In this document: positions 44,092 through 53,111 of the stretch, one piece after another | Layout: each line of letters begins with the position of its first letter | Numbering within the stretch: the first letter of the stretch is position 1 | NCBI RefSeq assembly: GCF_901687125.1 | Contig: NZ_CABFJY010000044.1 | Coordinates: 62,001 to 126,000 of the forward strand | Direction: 5' to 3' | Origin: Actinobacillus vicugnae | GTDB lineage: Bacteria > Pseudomonadota > Gammaproteobacteria > Enterobacterales > Pasteurellaceae | DNA: 64,000 nucleotides | Translations under genes and position numbers: made by a program | Notes under the pieces: generated by a model | What the model was told of the DNA's origin: nothing | The model's database searches: none | The model's input: only the letters and a program-made list of their open reading frames with translations

Positions 44092-45282
44092 ATGGCAGAA
44101 AACACTTCTCGCCGTGATTTCTTAAAACATACCGCACTAGTAGGAGCAGGCTTATTGTCTGCTCCTGCTTTTGGCTTGGAATCACGACAACAAAACCCAA
44201 CATTCCAAAATAAATACAATTTTTACGGTGAACATCAAGCAGGCATTGTTACGCCAGCCCAAAAACATATTTATTTTTTAGTGTTAGAACTAGACACTCA
44301 CGATGTGAGCAAAATCAAAGCCCTATTTAAAACGTGGACGGAATATAGCCGAAACCTCACCACAGGTAAAAACGTTAAACCTTATGGCTCGAATCCGTAT
44401 CTGCCGCCCGCTGATACAGGCGAAGCAGACAGCTTAAACACACACGATCTTACCCTCACCTTTGGTGTGAGCCAAAGTTTCTTCCAAAAATTAGGGATTG
44501 AAAAGCACAAACCAGCCGAACTTAACGATTTACCACACTTCCCTCGTGATCAGCTCCAAGCCGACTATACAGGTGGCGATATTTGTATTCAAGCCTGTGC
44601 AGACGATCCGCAAGTGGCATTCCACGCCGTGCGAAATTTAGTGCGTGTGGCTCGTGGCGAAGTGAAAATGAAATGGTCGCAAATGGGCTTCAACTCTTTC
44701 TTAAATAACGACACACCTCGCAATTTGTTTGGCTTTAAAGATGGCACAGCGAATGCAGATAGTTTAAAAGAGCAAGAAAAGGTGGTTTGGGTGCAAGACG
44801 GTTGGCTAAAAGGTGGCTCATATCTTGCGGTTCGCCGTGTCAAAATGTTCTTAGAAACGTGGGATCGCACGCATTTACAATCACAAGAAGAAACCTTCGG
44901 GCGACACCGCGATTCAGGTGCGGCATTAGGACATAAACACGAATTTGATAAACTAGATTTAGAGAAAAAAGATGAAAAAGGTAACCCTGTAATGCCTGAA
45001 ATTTCGCACACTCACCTCGCCCATAAATCAGGCGTGAAAATGCTCCGCCGCTCATTCTCTTACTCAAGTGGCATTGATGACAAAGGGCAATTTGATTCAG
45101 GTTTGCTGTTTATTTCATTCCAACAAAGCCCAGAACAATTTATCAAAATTCAAAACCGCCTTGGGAATATTGATAAAATGAATGAATATATTACCCACAT
45201 CGGCAGCGGTTTATTTGCCTGTTTTGCTGGCGTAAAAGATGAAAACGACTATCTAGGCAAAGCCTTATTTGAGTTAATTTAA
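44092..45282 (+). CDS. efeB: Dye-decolorising heme peroxidase EfeB
   Basis: EfeB is a Tat-exported heme b peroxidase. It is proposed to oxidise ferrous iron or, in some work, release iron from heme. The 396-residue product has a twin-arginine signal (SRRDFLK at 6-12), the DyP motif GFKDGTAN with its catalytic Asp, and downstream family segments VRRVKMFLETWDR, LRRSFSYSSGID and GLLFISFQ. The middle gene of the efe operon. Confidence 0.93.
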   Translation: MAENTSRRDFLKHTALVGAGLLSAPAFGLESRQQNPTFQNKYNFYGEHQAGIVTPAQKHIYFLVLELDTHDVSKIKALFKTWTEYSRNLTTGKNVKPYGSNPYLPPADTGEADSLNTHDLTLTFGVSQSFFQKLGIEKHKPAELNDLPHFPRDQLQADYTGGDICIQACADDPQVAFHAVRNLVRVARGEVKMKWSQMGFNSFLNNDTPRNLFGFKDGTANADSLKEQEKVVWVQDGWLKGGSYLAVRRVKMFLETWDRTHLQSQEETFGRHRDSGAALGHKHEFDKLDLEKKDEKGNPVMPEISHTHLAHKSGVKMLRRSFSYSSGIDDKGQFDSGLLFISFQQSPEQFIKIQNRLGNIDKMNEYITHIGSGLFACFAGVKDENDYLGKALFELI

Positions 45283-45294
45283 GGAGAAATTGAT

Positions 45295-45909
45295 ATGAAA
45301 TTTAAAATAGCCCTACTACTCTCTTTGCTCTCTACTACTACGCTTGCCAAAGTAGATGTTAGCCCGTTATTCATTCAACTCTCCGATGCGATGGCTTACG
45401 CAAAAAAGGGCGAAATTGCAAAATCTCAGCAAAATCTGACCGCTTTACAACAGGATTTTATCAAGTTTGAATCACATCATTCAAATGCTGGAAAATCTGT
45501 TGAACAGGCACTCAGCCAAGCACTTAAAACGACCGATGAAAACACATTAGCCACACTTTCTAAAAGTCTATATGCCTTTGAAAAAGAACAAAATCCCGTT
45601 GATTATGCCGCTAAACATCAGGCTTTTGTGGCACAAATGCCCCCACTTTATGAAAAGTTACAGCAAGCTGTTCAAACAAAAAATATTGGCAATATTAAAA
45701 AAGCGGCGAGAAATTTTGGTATGAACTGGGCAAAACACGAAAAAGCCGTGCGTGAAATCAGCCTTAGCCATTACGGACAATTTGAACGCTCACTTGGCTT
45801 AATGCGAATTGCAGTTACCGCCGAAAACCCTGAAATGGCCAAAGTTGAAACAAGAGTAGCTGAGCTAGGTGAAGCCATGAAAGCGTTTAGTCAATTTCAA
45901 ATGAAATAA
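45295..45909 (+). CDS. Periplasmic N-terminal domain of an FTR1/EfeU-type iron permease, without the membrane part
   Basis: The 204-residue product has an 18-residue signal peptide and a helical periplasmic domain. Segments such as KVDVSPLFIQLSDAM and FEKEQNPVDYAAKHQAFVAQM resemble, from memory, the extracytoplasmic N-terminal half of Pasteurellaceae FTR1 permeases. The gene stops after FSQFQMK and no REXXE-containing membrane domain follows. Either the permease was truncated or the domain is encoded as a separate subunit here. AAGGAGA precedes the ATG, 12 bp after efeB. Confidence 0.65.
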   Translation: MKFKIALLLSLLSTTTLAKVDVSPLFIQLSDAMAYAKKGEIAKSQQNLTALQQDFIKFESHHSNAGKSVEQALSQALKTTDENTLATLSKSLYAFEKEQNPVDYAAKHQAFVAQMPPLYEKLQQAVQTKNIGNIKKAARNFGMNWAKHEKAVREISLSHYGQFERSLGLMRIAVTAENPEMAKVETRVAELGEAMKAFSQFQMK

Positions 45910-45934
45910 TCCAAACGCACGCGTAACTCACACA

Positions 45935-46019
45935 ACAAGCGGTCAGATTTTACTTATTTTTTGCAAACACTTGCGTTTAAGCGAGGTGCGAGTGCAACAA
46001 GTAAATTTTGACCGCTTGT
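45935..46019 (+). terminator. Inverted uptake-sequence pair behind the efe operon
   Basis: ACAAGCGGTCAGATTTTAC faces GTAAATTTTGACCGCTTGT with a long loop that contains a smaller GC-rich palindrome. It marks the end of the efe operon and the start of the decayed patch. Confidence 0.6.
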
Positions 46020-46051
46020 AACGAAAGAGTTATCTAAAACAATATCTTTAA

Positions 46052-46265
46052 TTAGCCTAAAAGCCGTGTTTCACTAATCAAAAACTCCGCTACTCGTTTG
46101 GCAATCAGCCATTTGCCGTTTTCTTTGACAAATTCATCGGTATAACGCATTTTCTTCGCTAAAAATCCGTCAGAAAATACGCTCAAGCTTCCAAAGTTTT
46201 GGACCGACAGAGTCAATTAACGTGTAGTCATCAGAAACAGATTTTCTTAGCTGTTCCGTTATCAT
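46052..46265 (-). pseudogene. NTF2/SnoaL-like protein remnant
   Basis: On the minus strand the end of an NTF2-like protein is readable (MRYTDEFVKENGKWLIAKRV then AEFLISETRLLG and a stop at 46052). It is preceded in a different frame by MITEQLRKSVSDDYTLIDSVG. The second frame stops where the first is already running, so the reading frame is broken and most of the usual 120-150 residues are missing. It abuts a 5'-truncated LysR gene on the other strand, a common divergent pairing. Confidence 0.55.
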
Positions 46266-46286
46266 ATTAATTACATTACCAGTTGA

Positions 46287-47093
46287 GTTCTAGAAAGCCT
46301 AGAAACACGGCTGGGCATTACCCTTTTGCACCGTTCTACCCGTAAAGTTAGCCCTACCACCGCAGGATTGAATTACTATCAAAAAATCAAACCGCTTGTG
46401 AGTGAATTTGACGACATCGACACCGAATTTCGCACAGGGCTATCGCAAATTGGCGGAACGCTCACGGTCGCCACCACCGAAGTGATTAGCCAAAGTTTGA
46501 TCGTGCCGAATTTGGCAGGTTTTTGGGCAACTTACCCCACACTTCGGCTTAACATTCACGCCTCATCTCGCAACAGCGATTTATTAGGGGAAATGGTAGA
46601 TTGTGCGGTGCGTGCAGGCAAAATTGTGGACGACAACCTAATTCATCGGCAGATTGGAGCGTACCGTTTTTGGCTGTGTGCCTCGGCGGAATTGATGAAA
46701 AATTTTAATATCACTACGCCAAAGCACCTAAATGAGACGGCGTATATCGGCTTTGCTCACCCTTTTGGTGTGGAGCTAAGTGCGAATGAGCTGGTTTTCA
46801 CCCGAAATGGCACGAGAGAAGTGATTACCCCCACACCTATTTTGCATTTTGACAATATGGACACCTGCAAAACCGCTATTTTGGCAAATTTGGGCGTAGG
46901 CGTATTGCCCCAGGCCATCGCCGAACCGTTAGTGCAATCAGGGCTATTAGTTAGGATTTTGCCAGAGTGGGATTTGCCTAGTTTGCCTGTCTATTTGGCA
47001 TATCCGCAAACAGGGCGACATTCAGTCAAAATGAAGGCTTTTAGCGATTGGCTGGTGGGATTGTTTGAGCAGTCGGAGGTGTGGCGAATTTAG
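46287..47093 (+). pseudogene. LysR-family regulator lacking its DNA-binding N-terminus
   Basis: The frame begins right after a TGA at 46284 with VLESLETRLGITLLHRSTRKVS, the end of the LysR helix-turn-helix domain. The complete effector-binding domain follows (about 200 residues, to FEQSEVWRI). The first 40 or so residues, including the recognition helix, are missing. The first ATG-like start would give a protein with no HTH. It is therefore a 5'-truncated gene, even though the long remaining frame is intact. Confidence 0.8.
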
Positions 47094-47096
47094 CAA

Positions 47097-47403
47097 GTGG
47101 GCAGCTTTATTTTGGCAGGTTTATTGGAAATTGGCTGGCCTTTGGGGCTAAAACTCGCCACTCACGACAATTACCGCCTACTCGGCACGGCAATGGCAAT
47201 CGCCTTTATGGCAGGCAGCGGATTTTGCTTGTTTCTTGCCCAAAAAACGATCCCAATGGGAACGGCTTATGCGGTATGGACAGGCATTGGCGCGGCATTT
47301 GGTAGGCGTGCTATTTTTAGGCGATGCTAGCACCTTTGGGCGATGGCTCGGTGCATTTTTAATTATCACAGGGGTTATCGTGATGAAACTCACCTCGGCG
47401 TAA
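47097..47403 (+). pseudogene. SMR-family efflux protein (SugE/Gdx-like) with frameshift
   Basis: The first frame reads GSFILAGLLEIGWPLGLKLA to PMGTAYAVWTGIGAAF, typical of SMR transporters (conserved Glu in LLEIGW, and GTAYAVWTGIG). At about 47300 the continuation moves to another frame: VGVLFLGDASTFGRWLGAF to VIVMKLTSA and a stop at 47403. The normal ATG is also missing; only a GTG is available. About 100 residues in total, so it is a nearly complete but frameshifted gene, barring a sequencing error. Confidence 0.8.
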
Positions 47404-47446
47404 TTGCCTGATTAGCCTGAAAAGCGGTCAAAATTTGCGATTTTTT

Positions 47447-47515
47447 TTTCGGTATTATGTAGCAAGTTATACAAACATTTTTTGTAGGGGTGGGCACAGG
47501 ACTCGCCCCTATATT
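47447..47515. repeat. Intergenic repeat element (copy 2)
   Basis: Diverged copy of the element at about 6894-6960: TTTCGGTATTATG, then TACAAACATTTTTTG and an imperfect GC-rich palindrome (TAGGGGTGGGC.../...CGCCCCTA). An uptake sequence lies just left of it, as in copy 1. The remaining DNA to 47646 has further uptake sequences but no gene. Confidence 0.7.
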
Positions 47516-47646
47516 TTAACCAAATTAGTAAATACGTGTGTCAGTATCAATTTAACCGTGTTTCGTTTCACAAGCGGTCAAAAACTGCAAAAAATGCGAA
47601 ATTACGTAGCAAATGCACAAAAGTGCGAATTTGTCTTATAGAGAAT

Positions 47647-48468
47647 TCATCGAAACAATTCCCAAATAGGTTTACAATCTGTTGGGAGTGTGAGCCCTCT
47701 ACCGAGTTCGATCCAGCCTGTTGGGTAATGGAAATCAGAACCCAGCGAAGCGTATAAATCAAATTCCTTTGCCCAGCGCGCGATCAGTTGGCGCTGATCA
47801 GGCGTTTGCCCGCAGCCTGCCACTTCAATACCGTCGCCACCTACTAATTTAAAATCAGCAATTAAGCGACGAATCCAACGTCCTGTTAGTTTGTAACGCA
47901 ATGGATGTGCAATACAAATCACACCACCAGCTTGATGTGTAATTTCAACCGCTTCTTCTAAACTACACCACATTGGTTTTACATAAGCAGGTTTACCACC
48001 ACCAAGGTATTTTTTAAAAGCGTGTTCAATATTCCGCACATAGTCATTTTCATGTAGAAATCGAGCGTAATGCGCACGAGTTACTTCACCACTGGCAAGT
48101 TTTTTAGCGCCTTCATAGGCATTTGGAATACCTGCTTTTGCTAATTTTTCAGCAATTTCGACCGCTCTTTGCTCTCGTGATAACGCTTGGCGCTCTAATA
48201 ATTTCACTAATGCGGGGTGGGTTTCATCCACATTTAGAGCAGCAAGATGAATATTTTTTCCTTCCCAAATCACCGAAATTTCCACCCCTGCAATAAAACG
48301 AAGCGGCTGCCCCTGCGCCGCTTGTTTTGCTTCTTGAATACCTGCAACCGTATCGTGATCGGTTAAAGCAAGCATTTCAATATTTTGTGCTAATGCACGC
48401 TGTACCAGTTCGGTTGGCGTTAGCATACCGTCCGATGCGGTGCTGTGTGAGTGTAAATCATATTTCAT
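47647..48468 (-). CDS. rnm: PHP-domain 5'-3' exoribonuclease / nucleotide phosphatase (RNase AM, YciV/TrpH type)
   Basis: RNase AM trims 5' ends of 5S and other small RNAs and hydrolyses 3',5'-bisphosphonucleotides. The 273-residue product carries the PHP metal motifs DLHSHSTASDG (His6, His8), LTDHDTV, IAHPLRY and GSDFHYP. Length fits E. coli YciV (293). It lies three bases after the glycosylase gene on the same strand. Confidence 0.88.
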   Translation of the reverse strand: MKYDLHSHSTASDGMLTPTELVQRALAQNIEMLALTDHDTVAGIQEAKQAAQGQPLRFIAGVEISVIWEGKNIHLAALNVDETHPALVKLLERQALSREQRAVEIAEKLAKAGIPNAYEGAKKLASGEVTRAHYARFLHENDYVRNIEHAFKKYLGGGKPAYVKPMWCSLEEAVEITHQAGGVICIAHPLRYKLTGRWIRRLIADFKLVGGDGIEVAGCGQTPDQRQLIARWAKEFDLYASLGSDFHYPTGWIELGRGLTLPTDCKPIWELFR

Positions 48469-48471
48469 TCG

Positions 48472-49062
48472 TTAAATTAATCCTGCCTGAATAAAAAATT
48501 GTCGATACGCTTCAATTTTGTTTGCCAAACTGAGCGGGTACGCGCGAGAGGTGGAAGGTAAGCGGTAGAGAAAGAGTTCTCGCTCTGCGCTGTATGGGTA
48601 TTCAATCCATTCATTGGTTTTAGGCGCTTTAATTTTTTGATTAAGCAAACCAAGTAGCGTTTCTGTGGCTAAACCGCCCGTGGTAAAAATCCATTTTACG
48701 TTTGGCAGTGTATCCAAAAGTTTCGGCATATCCACGGGCTCAACAATTTTAAGATCCTTATCGGCAGCATTGCCTTTTAATCGAATTGCGGTTTGCGCTG
48801 ATGAACACAACGCAATGCCCTTTTCTCGCAAAAATGCTTCGATTTTTAGTGGGTCAAAGCGCTTTTCATCGCCCACTCGGAAATAATCGCTATCATCATA
48901 GAAAATTGCGCCCATAATCCGCCACATATCGTTTTGGAAATTCGGGTAGTGAAATTCCATACAGCGTTTTTCATTTGTGGGAGGGAAAGTTCCCATCATG
49001 ACCACTGTTGCCTTAGCAGGCAAAATCGGGGCGAATGGGTGATGCTCAATGCGTTGTTCCAT
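48472..49062 (-). CDS. DNA glycosylase of the uracil-DNA glycosylase superfamily
   Basis: The 196-residue product has the superfamily phosphate loop VVMMGTFPPTNEKR and a C-terminal LPSTSRAYPLS resembling the HPSP-type DNA-contact motif. It also contains a central FTTGGLATETLLG. Members of this group act on deoxyinosine or uracil in DNA; the substrate cannot be settled by eye. I chose ATG 49062 with GGAGC upstream; the frame runs 14 codons further. It sits between the exported SAM-hydrolase gene and rnm. Confidence 0.75.
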   Translation of the reverse strand: MEQRIEHHPFAPILPAKATVVMMGTFPPTNEKRCMEFHYPNFQNDMWRIMGAIFYDDSDYFRVGDEKRFDPLKIEAFLREKGIALCSSAQTAIRLKGNAADKDLKIVEPVDMPKLLDTLPNVKWIFTTGGLATETLLGLLNQKIKAPKTNEWIEYPYSAERELFLYRLPSTSRAYPLSLANKIEAYRQFFIQAGLI

Positions 49063-49073
49063 TTTTGCTCCAA

Positions 49074-50006
49074 TTATTGGCAAGATTTGATACTTACCGA
49101 CCACTCTGCACCAGATTGAATTGCATATTTTTCAGCAAAACTTTCCATATTTAGTGCAAATGAAACGTTAAGTAAGCTATTTAAATACATTAATGGTTTA
49201 CCTTCAGCTACATCGCCAAAGCTACTTTTATAAGGCATTTTGCCTGAAAAGAAAACTTTAGGTGTAGTTTGCTCTGCTTCTTTTTTATTGATTTCAACAC
49301 AAACTTCACTGTCTTTTTTAATGCCTGCTTGCTCAAGCAAACTATCGCTGATATTCGTCCAAATATTGCCATATTGAATATCCAGTACTGGAATATTGCC
49401 TTTTAATTCGCCATTTTCCAAAACAGGTTTTTGATAAGCAATTTCAATCACTTTTGGTGCTAAAGCTTGCCCGACTTCCTCAAAACTAATTTTACCAGAG
49501 GCTAACCTTGCACCTGTATAGGCATAAACATCACGCCCATGGAAGGTATAAGATTTTTCCGAACCTTGTAAGCGGTTAATTTTTTCATCAATTTCACGCA
49601 CAGCTTCAATACCTAAAAACTCTGCGACTAAACCTAATGAACCATTATCAGGTGAAACAAAATAATGTCCTGTTTTGGTTTTAAGTACAACGGATTTACG
49701 TTCTGTACCCACACCAGGATCTACCACACTTACAAACACAGAACCCACTGGATAATACGTGGCAGTTTGATATAAACGATAGGCTGCTTCCCAAATGTTG
49801 TACGGAGGAATTTCGTGCGTTAAATCAAAAAGTTTGATATTGCGATCAACTCCAAATGCAACGCCTTTCATGGCTGAAACCGCGCCGTCTTTTAAACTGA
49901 AATCGGTTTGTAGTACCAACGCATTATCTGTACTTGCAAATGCAGTTGCGCTAGCAGTTAAGCCTGCTACGAGTAATAACTGTTTGATTTTGTTGTATTT
50001 AGACAT
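49074..50006 (-). CDS. Exported SAM hydroxide adenosyltransferase family protein (DUF62)
   Basis: The 310-residue product has a signal peptide (about 1-24, ending TAFAS). A full DUF62 domain follows: LQTDFSLKDGAVSAMKGV, DLTHEIPPYNIWEAAY, VVDPGVGTERK, SPDNGSLG and FHGRDVYAY. Cytoplasmic homologues cleave S-adenosylmethionine to adenosine and methionine with hydroxide from water. Here the signal peptide predicts a periplasmic protein, where its substrate is unclear. CAGGAGC precedes the ATG, 21 bp after sbcB. Confidence 0.85.
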   Translation of the reverse strand: MSKYNKIKQLLLVAGLTASATAFASTDNALVLQTDFSLKDGAVSAMKGVAFGVDRNIKLFDLTHEIPPYNIWEAAYRLYQTATYYPVGSVFVSVVDPGVGTERKSVVLKTKTGHYFVSPDNGSLGLVAEFLGIEAVREIDEKINRLQGSEKSYTFHGRDVYAYTGARLASGKISFEEVGQALAPKVIEIAYQKPVLENGELKGNIPVLDIQYGNIWTNISDSLLEQAGIKKDSEVCVEINKKEAEQTTPKVFFSGKMPYKSSFGDVAEGKPLMYLNSLLNVSFALNMESFAEKYAIQSGAEWSVSIKSCQ

Positions 50007-50027
50007 ATTAAGCTCCTGAAATTGTAG

Positions 50028-51572
50028 TTATTTAATAAGCGCTTTGAGCATCGCTACTTTTGCCGCTTTATCCATTCCTTGTTCTGCCACTTTATTGAGT
50101 TCAAAAACCAGCTGTTCACTTTGTGGATTCTGTGTATTTTTTACAGGCTGAAACTCGGCAATTTGCGCAGCGTAAGCGGTCAAATTTTCCAATAATTTTA
50201 CCTTCTCTGGATTATCGTGGTGCTCTTGGAATAAATTGTCGATAGATTGCGAAAATTGTGCTGATTTTGCGTCGATTTGCTGATAACAATATTTCTGCCA
50301 TTTAATTTGCTCTGCGCGAGTTAAGGTTTCGGGATAGTGTCTTGCTCGATAATTAAACAATAACGCCTCCACTCGAGGATCGGCAAATTGCAGACCGTGA
50401 TGTGCCAACTCTTCAGGTTTTAACGCACGCAATATTGCCATATTGTTTTTATCTGCAGGCGAGAAAAAGCCTTCGTATAACGTTGTTTCTACATTATTTG
50501 AAGGCTCAAACGTGCGCTCTTCCATAAAAATTTCAGTTACCTTTTCCCGTACTACGCTTTTATTGGCTTTTAGTAGCTGTAAATTTTCTAAACAACGTTC
50601 ACGATCAATACCCAAACGCGCAGCATTTTCGGGCAATAAGACTTTTGCTGGTGCAATAATCGGGCAACGATTGATATGCACCCCTTTTAATGGTACAGGC
50701 GAAACATTTTCCGCCAATATTTCTTTTTTAGTGTAGAGACGTGTGCGTAGTTCTTCCACTGAATCGGTCAATAATGTACTCACATCTCCTGATAGATCAC
50801 AACACAATACTTGATTTTGATTGGTTGGATGCCAAGCAATAGGTGCAATCCATGCCGTATTACCACGTGCGTTACCAAACATTCCCGAAACATGTACAAG
50901 CGGTGTCATTTCGCCTGTATCAATCATTTTTTCGATTTCTTTTTTCCCACGATTTTTAAAGAAAAATTGGAATAATTTCGGCTGTTTTTGCTTAATCAAT
51001 TTTGCCATAGCAATCGTGGCATAAACATCCGACATCGCATCGTGCGCATTTTCATGGGCAATCCCATTTGCTTTGGTTAGATTTTCCAGTTTGAAATTCG
51101 GCATGCCATTTTCATCCATTACCCATTCAATTCCTTCGGGGCGCAAGGCGTAACAAGTTCGCACAAGATCGAGTAAATCCCAGCGAGAATTGCCGTTTTT
51201 CCAGCTATATTCGTAAGGATCAAAAAAGTTGCGGAAGAAGGTATAACGAGTCATTTCATCATCATAACGAATATTGTTATAACCTAAAATACAGGTATTA
51301 GGCTGACTAAATTCAGCATGAATGCGTGCTGCAAATTCAGGCTCTGGCAAACCCTCAACGTTACATTGTTGCGGTGTAATACCCGTTACCATCACGGCTT
51401 CTGGCGAAGGTAAATAGTCTGGTGTTTGCTTACAATAAAACATCACAGGTTCGCCAATGATATTAAAATCACTATCAGTACGAATCCCTGCAAATTGCGC
51501 AGGACGATCTAACGCTGGACTAATGCCAAAACTTTCGTAGTCGTAAAAGAAAAAAGTAAGATTTTGGTTCAT
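50028..51572 (-). CDS. sbcB: Exodeoxyribonuclease I
   Basis: ExoI is the 3'-5' single-strand DNA exonuclease acting in mismatch repair and recombination. The 514-residue product has the DnaQ-like Asp-Glu motif FYDYESFGISPALDRPAQF, the ExoII segment ILGYNNIRYDDEMTRY and ExoIII NAHDAMSDVYATIAMAKL. An SH3-like domain (PLVHVSGMFGNARGNTAW) and a C-terminal helical extension follow. It is about 40 residues longer than E. coli ExoI at the C-terminus. First gene of a leftward run through rnm. Confidence 0.95.
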   Translation of the reverse strand: MNQNLTFFFYDYESFGISPALDRPAQFAGIRTDSDFNIIGEPVMFYCKQTPDYLPSPEAVMVTGITPQQCNVEGLPEPEFAARIHAEFSQPNTCILGYNNIRYDDEMTRYTFFRNFFDPYEYSWKNGNSRWDLLDLVRTCYALRPEGIEWVMDENGMPNFKLENLTKANGIAHENAHDAMSDVYATIAMAKLIKQKQPKLFQFFFKNRGKKEIEKMIDTGEMTPLVHVSGMFGNARGNTAWIAPIAWHPTNQNQVLCCDLSGDVSTLLTDSVEELRTRLYTKKEILAENVSPVPLKGVHINRCPIIAPAKVLLPENAARLGIDRERCLENLQLLKANKSVVREKVTEIFMEERTFEPSNNVETTLYEGFFSPADKNNMAILRALKPEELAHHGLQFADPRVEALLFNYRARHYPETLTRAEQIKWQKYCYQQIDAKSAQFSQSIDNLFQEHHDNPEKVKLLENLTAYAAQIAEFQPVKNTQNPQSEQLVFELNKVAEQGMDKAAKVAMLKALIK

Positions 51573-51666
51573 TGATAGGTTAAATTAGGAAAAATTAGGG
51601 CTATTGTAACATAGCTAAGCGGTTAAATTTGCAGGAAATTACAAATTAAACCGCTTAATATAAAAC

Positions 51667-51706
51667 AAAAAAACGCCGTAAATATTGAATTTACGGCGTT
51701 TTTTTA
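51667..51706 (-). terminator. Terminator of asnS
   Basis: Perfect AACGCCGTAAAT / ATTTACGGCGTT stem with A7 and T7 flanks immediately past the asnS stop. Confidence 0.9.
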
Positions 51707-51707
51707 A

Positions 51708-53111
51708 TTAGAAGTTCGCATTACGTGGTGCACGTGGGAATGGAATTACTTCACGGATATTTTGTAAGCCTGTTACATAAACGATTAAGCGTTCAAAACC
51801 TAAACCGAAACCAGAGTGTGGAACCGTACCATATTTACGTAAATCACGATACCACCAGTAATCTTCTGGATTTAAGCCCATCTCAACCATACGCGCATCT
51901 AATACATCTAAACGTTCTTCACGTTGTGAACCACCGATAATCTCACCGATACCTGGAGCTAAAACGTCCATCGCTGCAACGGTTTTCCCGTCATCATTTA
52001 AACGCATATAGAATGCTTTAATGTCTTTCGGATAGTTTTTCACCACAACTGGTGATTTGAAATATTCTTCCGCTAAGAAACGCTCGTGTTCAGAAGAAAG
52101 ATCGATACCCCAAGAAACAGGGAACTCGAACTCTTTACCTGATTTTAATAAGATTTCAATTGCATCAGTATAATCAACTTGTGCAAATGGCGAAGCGATA
52201 AAGTTTTCTAAACGAGTAATTACGTCTTTATCAATGTGTTTTGCGAAGAATTGCATATCGTCTTTGCGTTCTTCAAGCACTGCTTTAAACACATATTTCA
52301 ACATATCTTCTGCTAGTTTTGCGTTGTCTGCTAACGTTGCAAATGCAAATTCAGGTTCAACCATCCAGAATTCTGCTAAGTGACGAGTCGTATTTGAGTT
52401 TTCCGCACGGAATGTCGGGCCGAAAGTATAAACCTTACTTAATGCACAAGCGTAAGTTTCACCATTTAACTGACCAGATACGGTTAAGAATGATTCCTTA
52501 CCGAAGAAATCTTGGCTAAAATCGACTTTACCTTCTTCCGTGCGTGGTAAGTTTTCTAAATCGAGGGTTGAAACACGGAACATTTCCCCCGCACCTTCAG
52601 TATCAGACGCAGTGATAAGTGGAGTCGCTACCCAATAGAAACCTTGTTCGTTAAAGAAACGGTGAATCGCTTGTGCTAAACAGTGACGAACACGTGCTAC
52701 TGCGCCGATTAAGTTTGTACGAGGGCGTAAATGTGCTACTTCACGTAAATACTCGATTGAGTGGCGTTTTGCTGCCATCGGATAAGTATCTGGATCTTCA
52801 ACCCAACCAACCACTTCAACGTGCGTTGCGTGTAATTCAACCGCTTGACCTTCCGCAGGTGATTCAACAACTTTACCTGTTACGATAACTGAACAGCCAG
52901 CCGTTAAACGTAAAACTTCATCGTTATAATTTGCTAAATCGTTATTAATGATCGCTTGGATCGGTTCAAAACAAGAACCGTCATACACGGCTAAAAATGA
53001 TAAACCTGCTTTTGAGTCACGGCGAGTACGCACCCAACCACGTACTGCAACTTCTTCGCCTACCGCAACTTTGCCAGATAGGATTTCCGAAACTGTTGGA
53101 AATTTAGACAT
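51708..53111 (-). CDS. asnS: Asparaginyl-tRNA synthetase
   Basis: The 467-residue class IIb enzyme (E. coli 466) has the N-terminal OB-fold anticodon domain ([26 protein letters not shown]), motif 2 around [22 protein letters not shown], and motif 3 [12 protein letters not shown]. The ATG at 53111 gives [11 protein letters not shown]; a four-codon upstream ATG is less likely. Confidence 0.97.
   Translation of the reverse strand: MSKFPTVSEILSGKVAVGEEVAVRGWVRTRRDSKAGLSFLAVYDGSCFEPIQAIINNDLANYNDEVLRLTAGCSVIVTGKVVESPAEGQAVELHATHVEVVGWVEDPDTYPMAAKRHSIEYLREVAHLRPRTNLIGAVARVRHCLAQAIHRFFNEQGFYWVATPLITASDTEGAGEMFRVSTLDLENLPRTEEGKVDFSQDFFGKESFLTVSGQLNGETYACALSKVYTFGPTFRAENSNTTRHLAEFWMVEPEFAFATLADNAKLAEDMLKYVFKAVLEERKDDMQFFAKHIDKDVITRLENFIASPFAQVDYTDAIEILLKSGKEFEFPVSWGIDLSSEHERFLAEEYFKSPVVVKNYPKDIKAFYMRLNDDGKTVAAMDVLAPGIGEIIGGSQREERLDVLDARMVEMGLNPEDYWWYRDLRKYGTVPHSGFGLGFERLIVYVTGLQNIREVIPFPRAPRNANF

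Noticed and set aside
44589-45067. Long antisense ORFs within efeB
   Set aside because: Shadows of a well-supported DyP peroxidase frame with no start signals.
46326-47093. Intact LysR regulator
   Set aside because: The frame starts after most of the helix-turn-helix domain; the recognition helix is missing.
47435-47757. Two short rightward ORFs between the SMR remnant and rnm
   Set aside because: They run through the repeat element, uptake sequences and the end of rnm, lack ribosome sites and have no protein-like composition.
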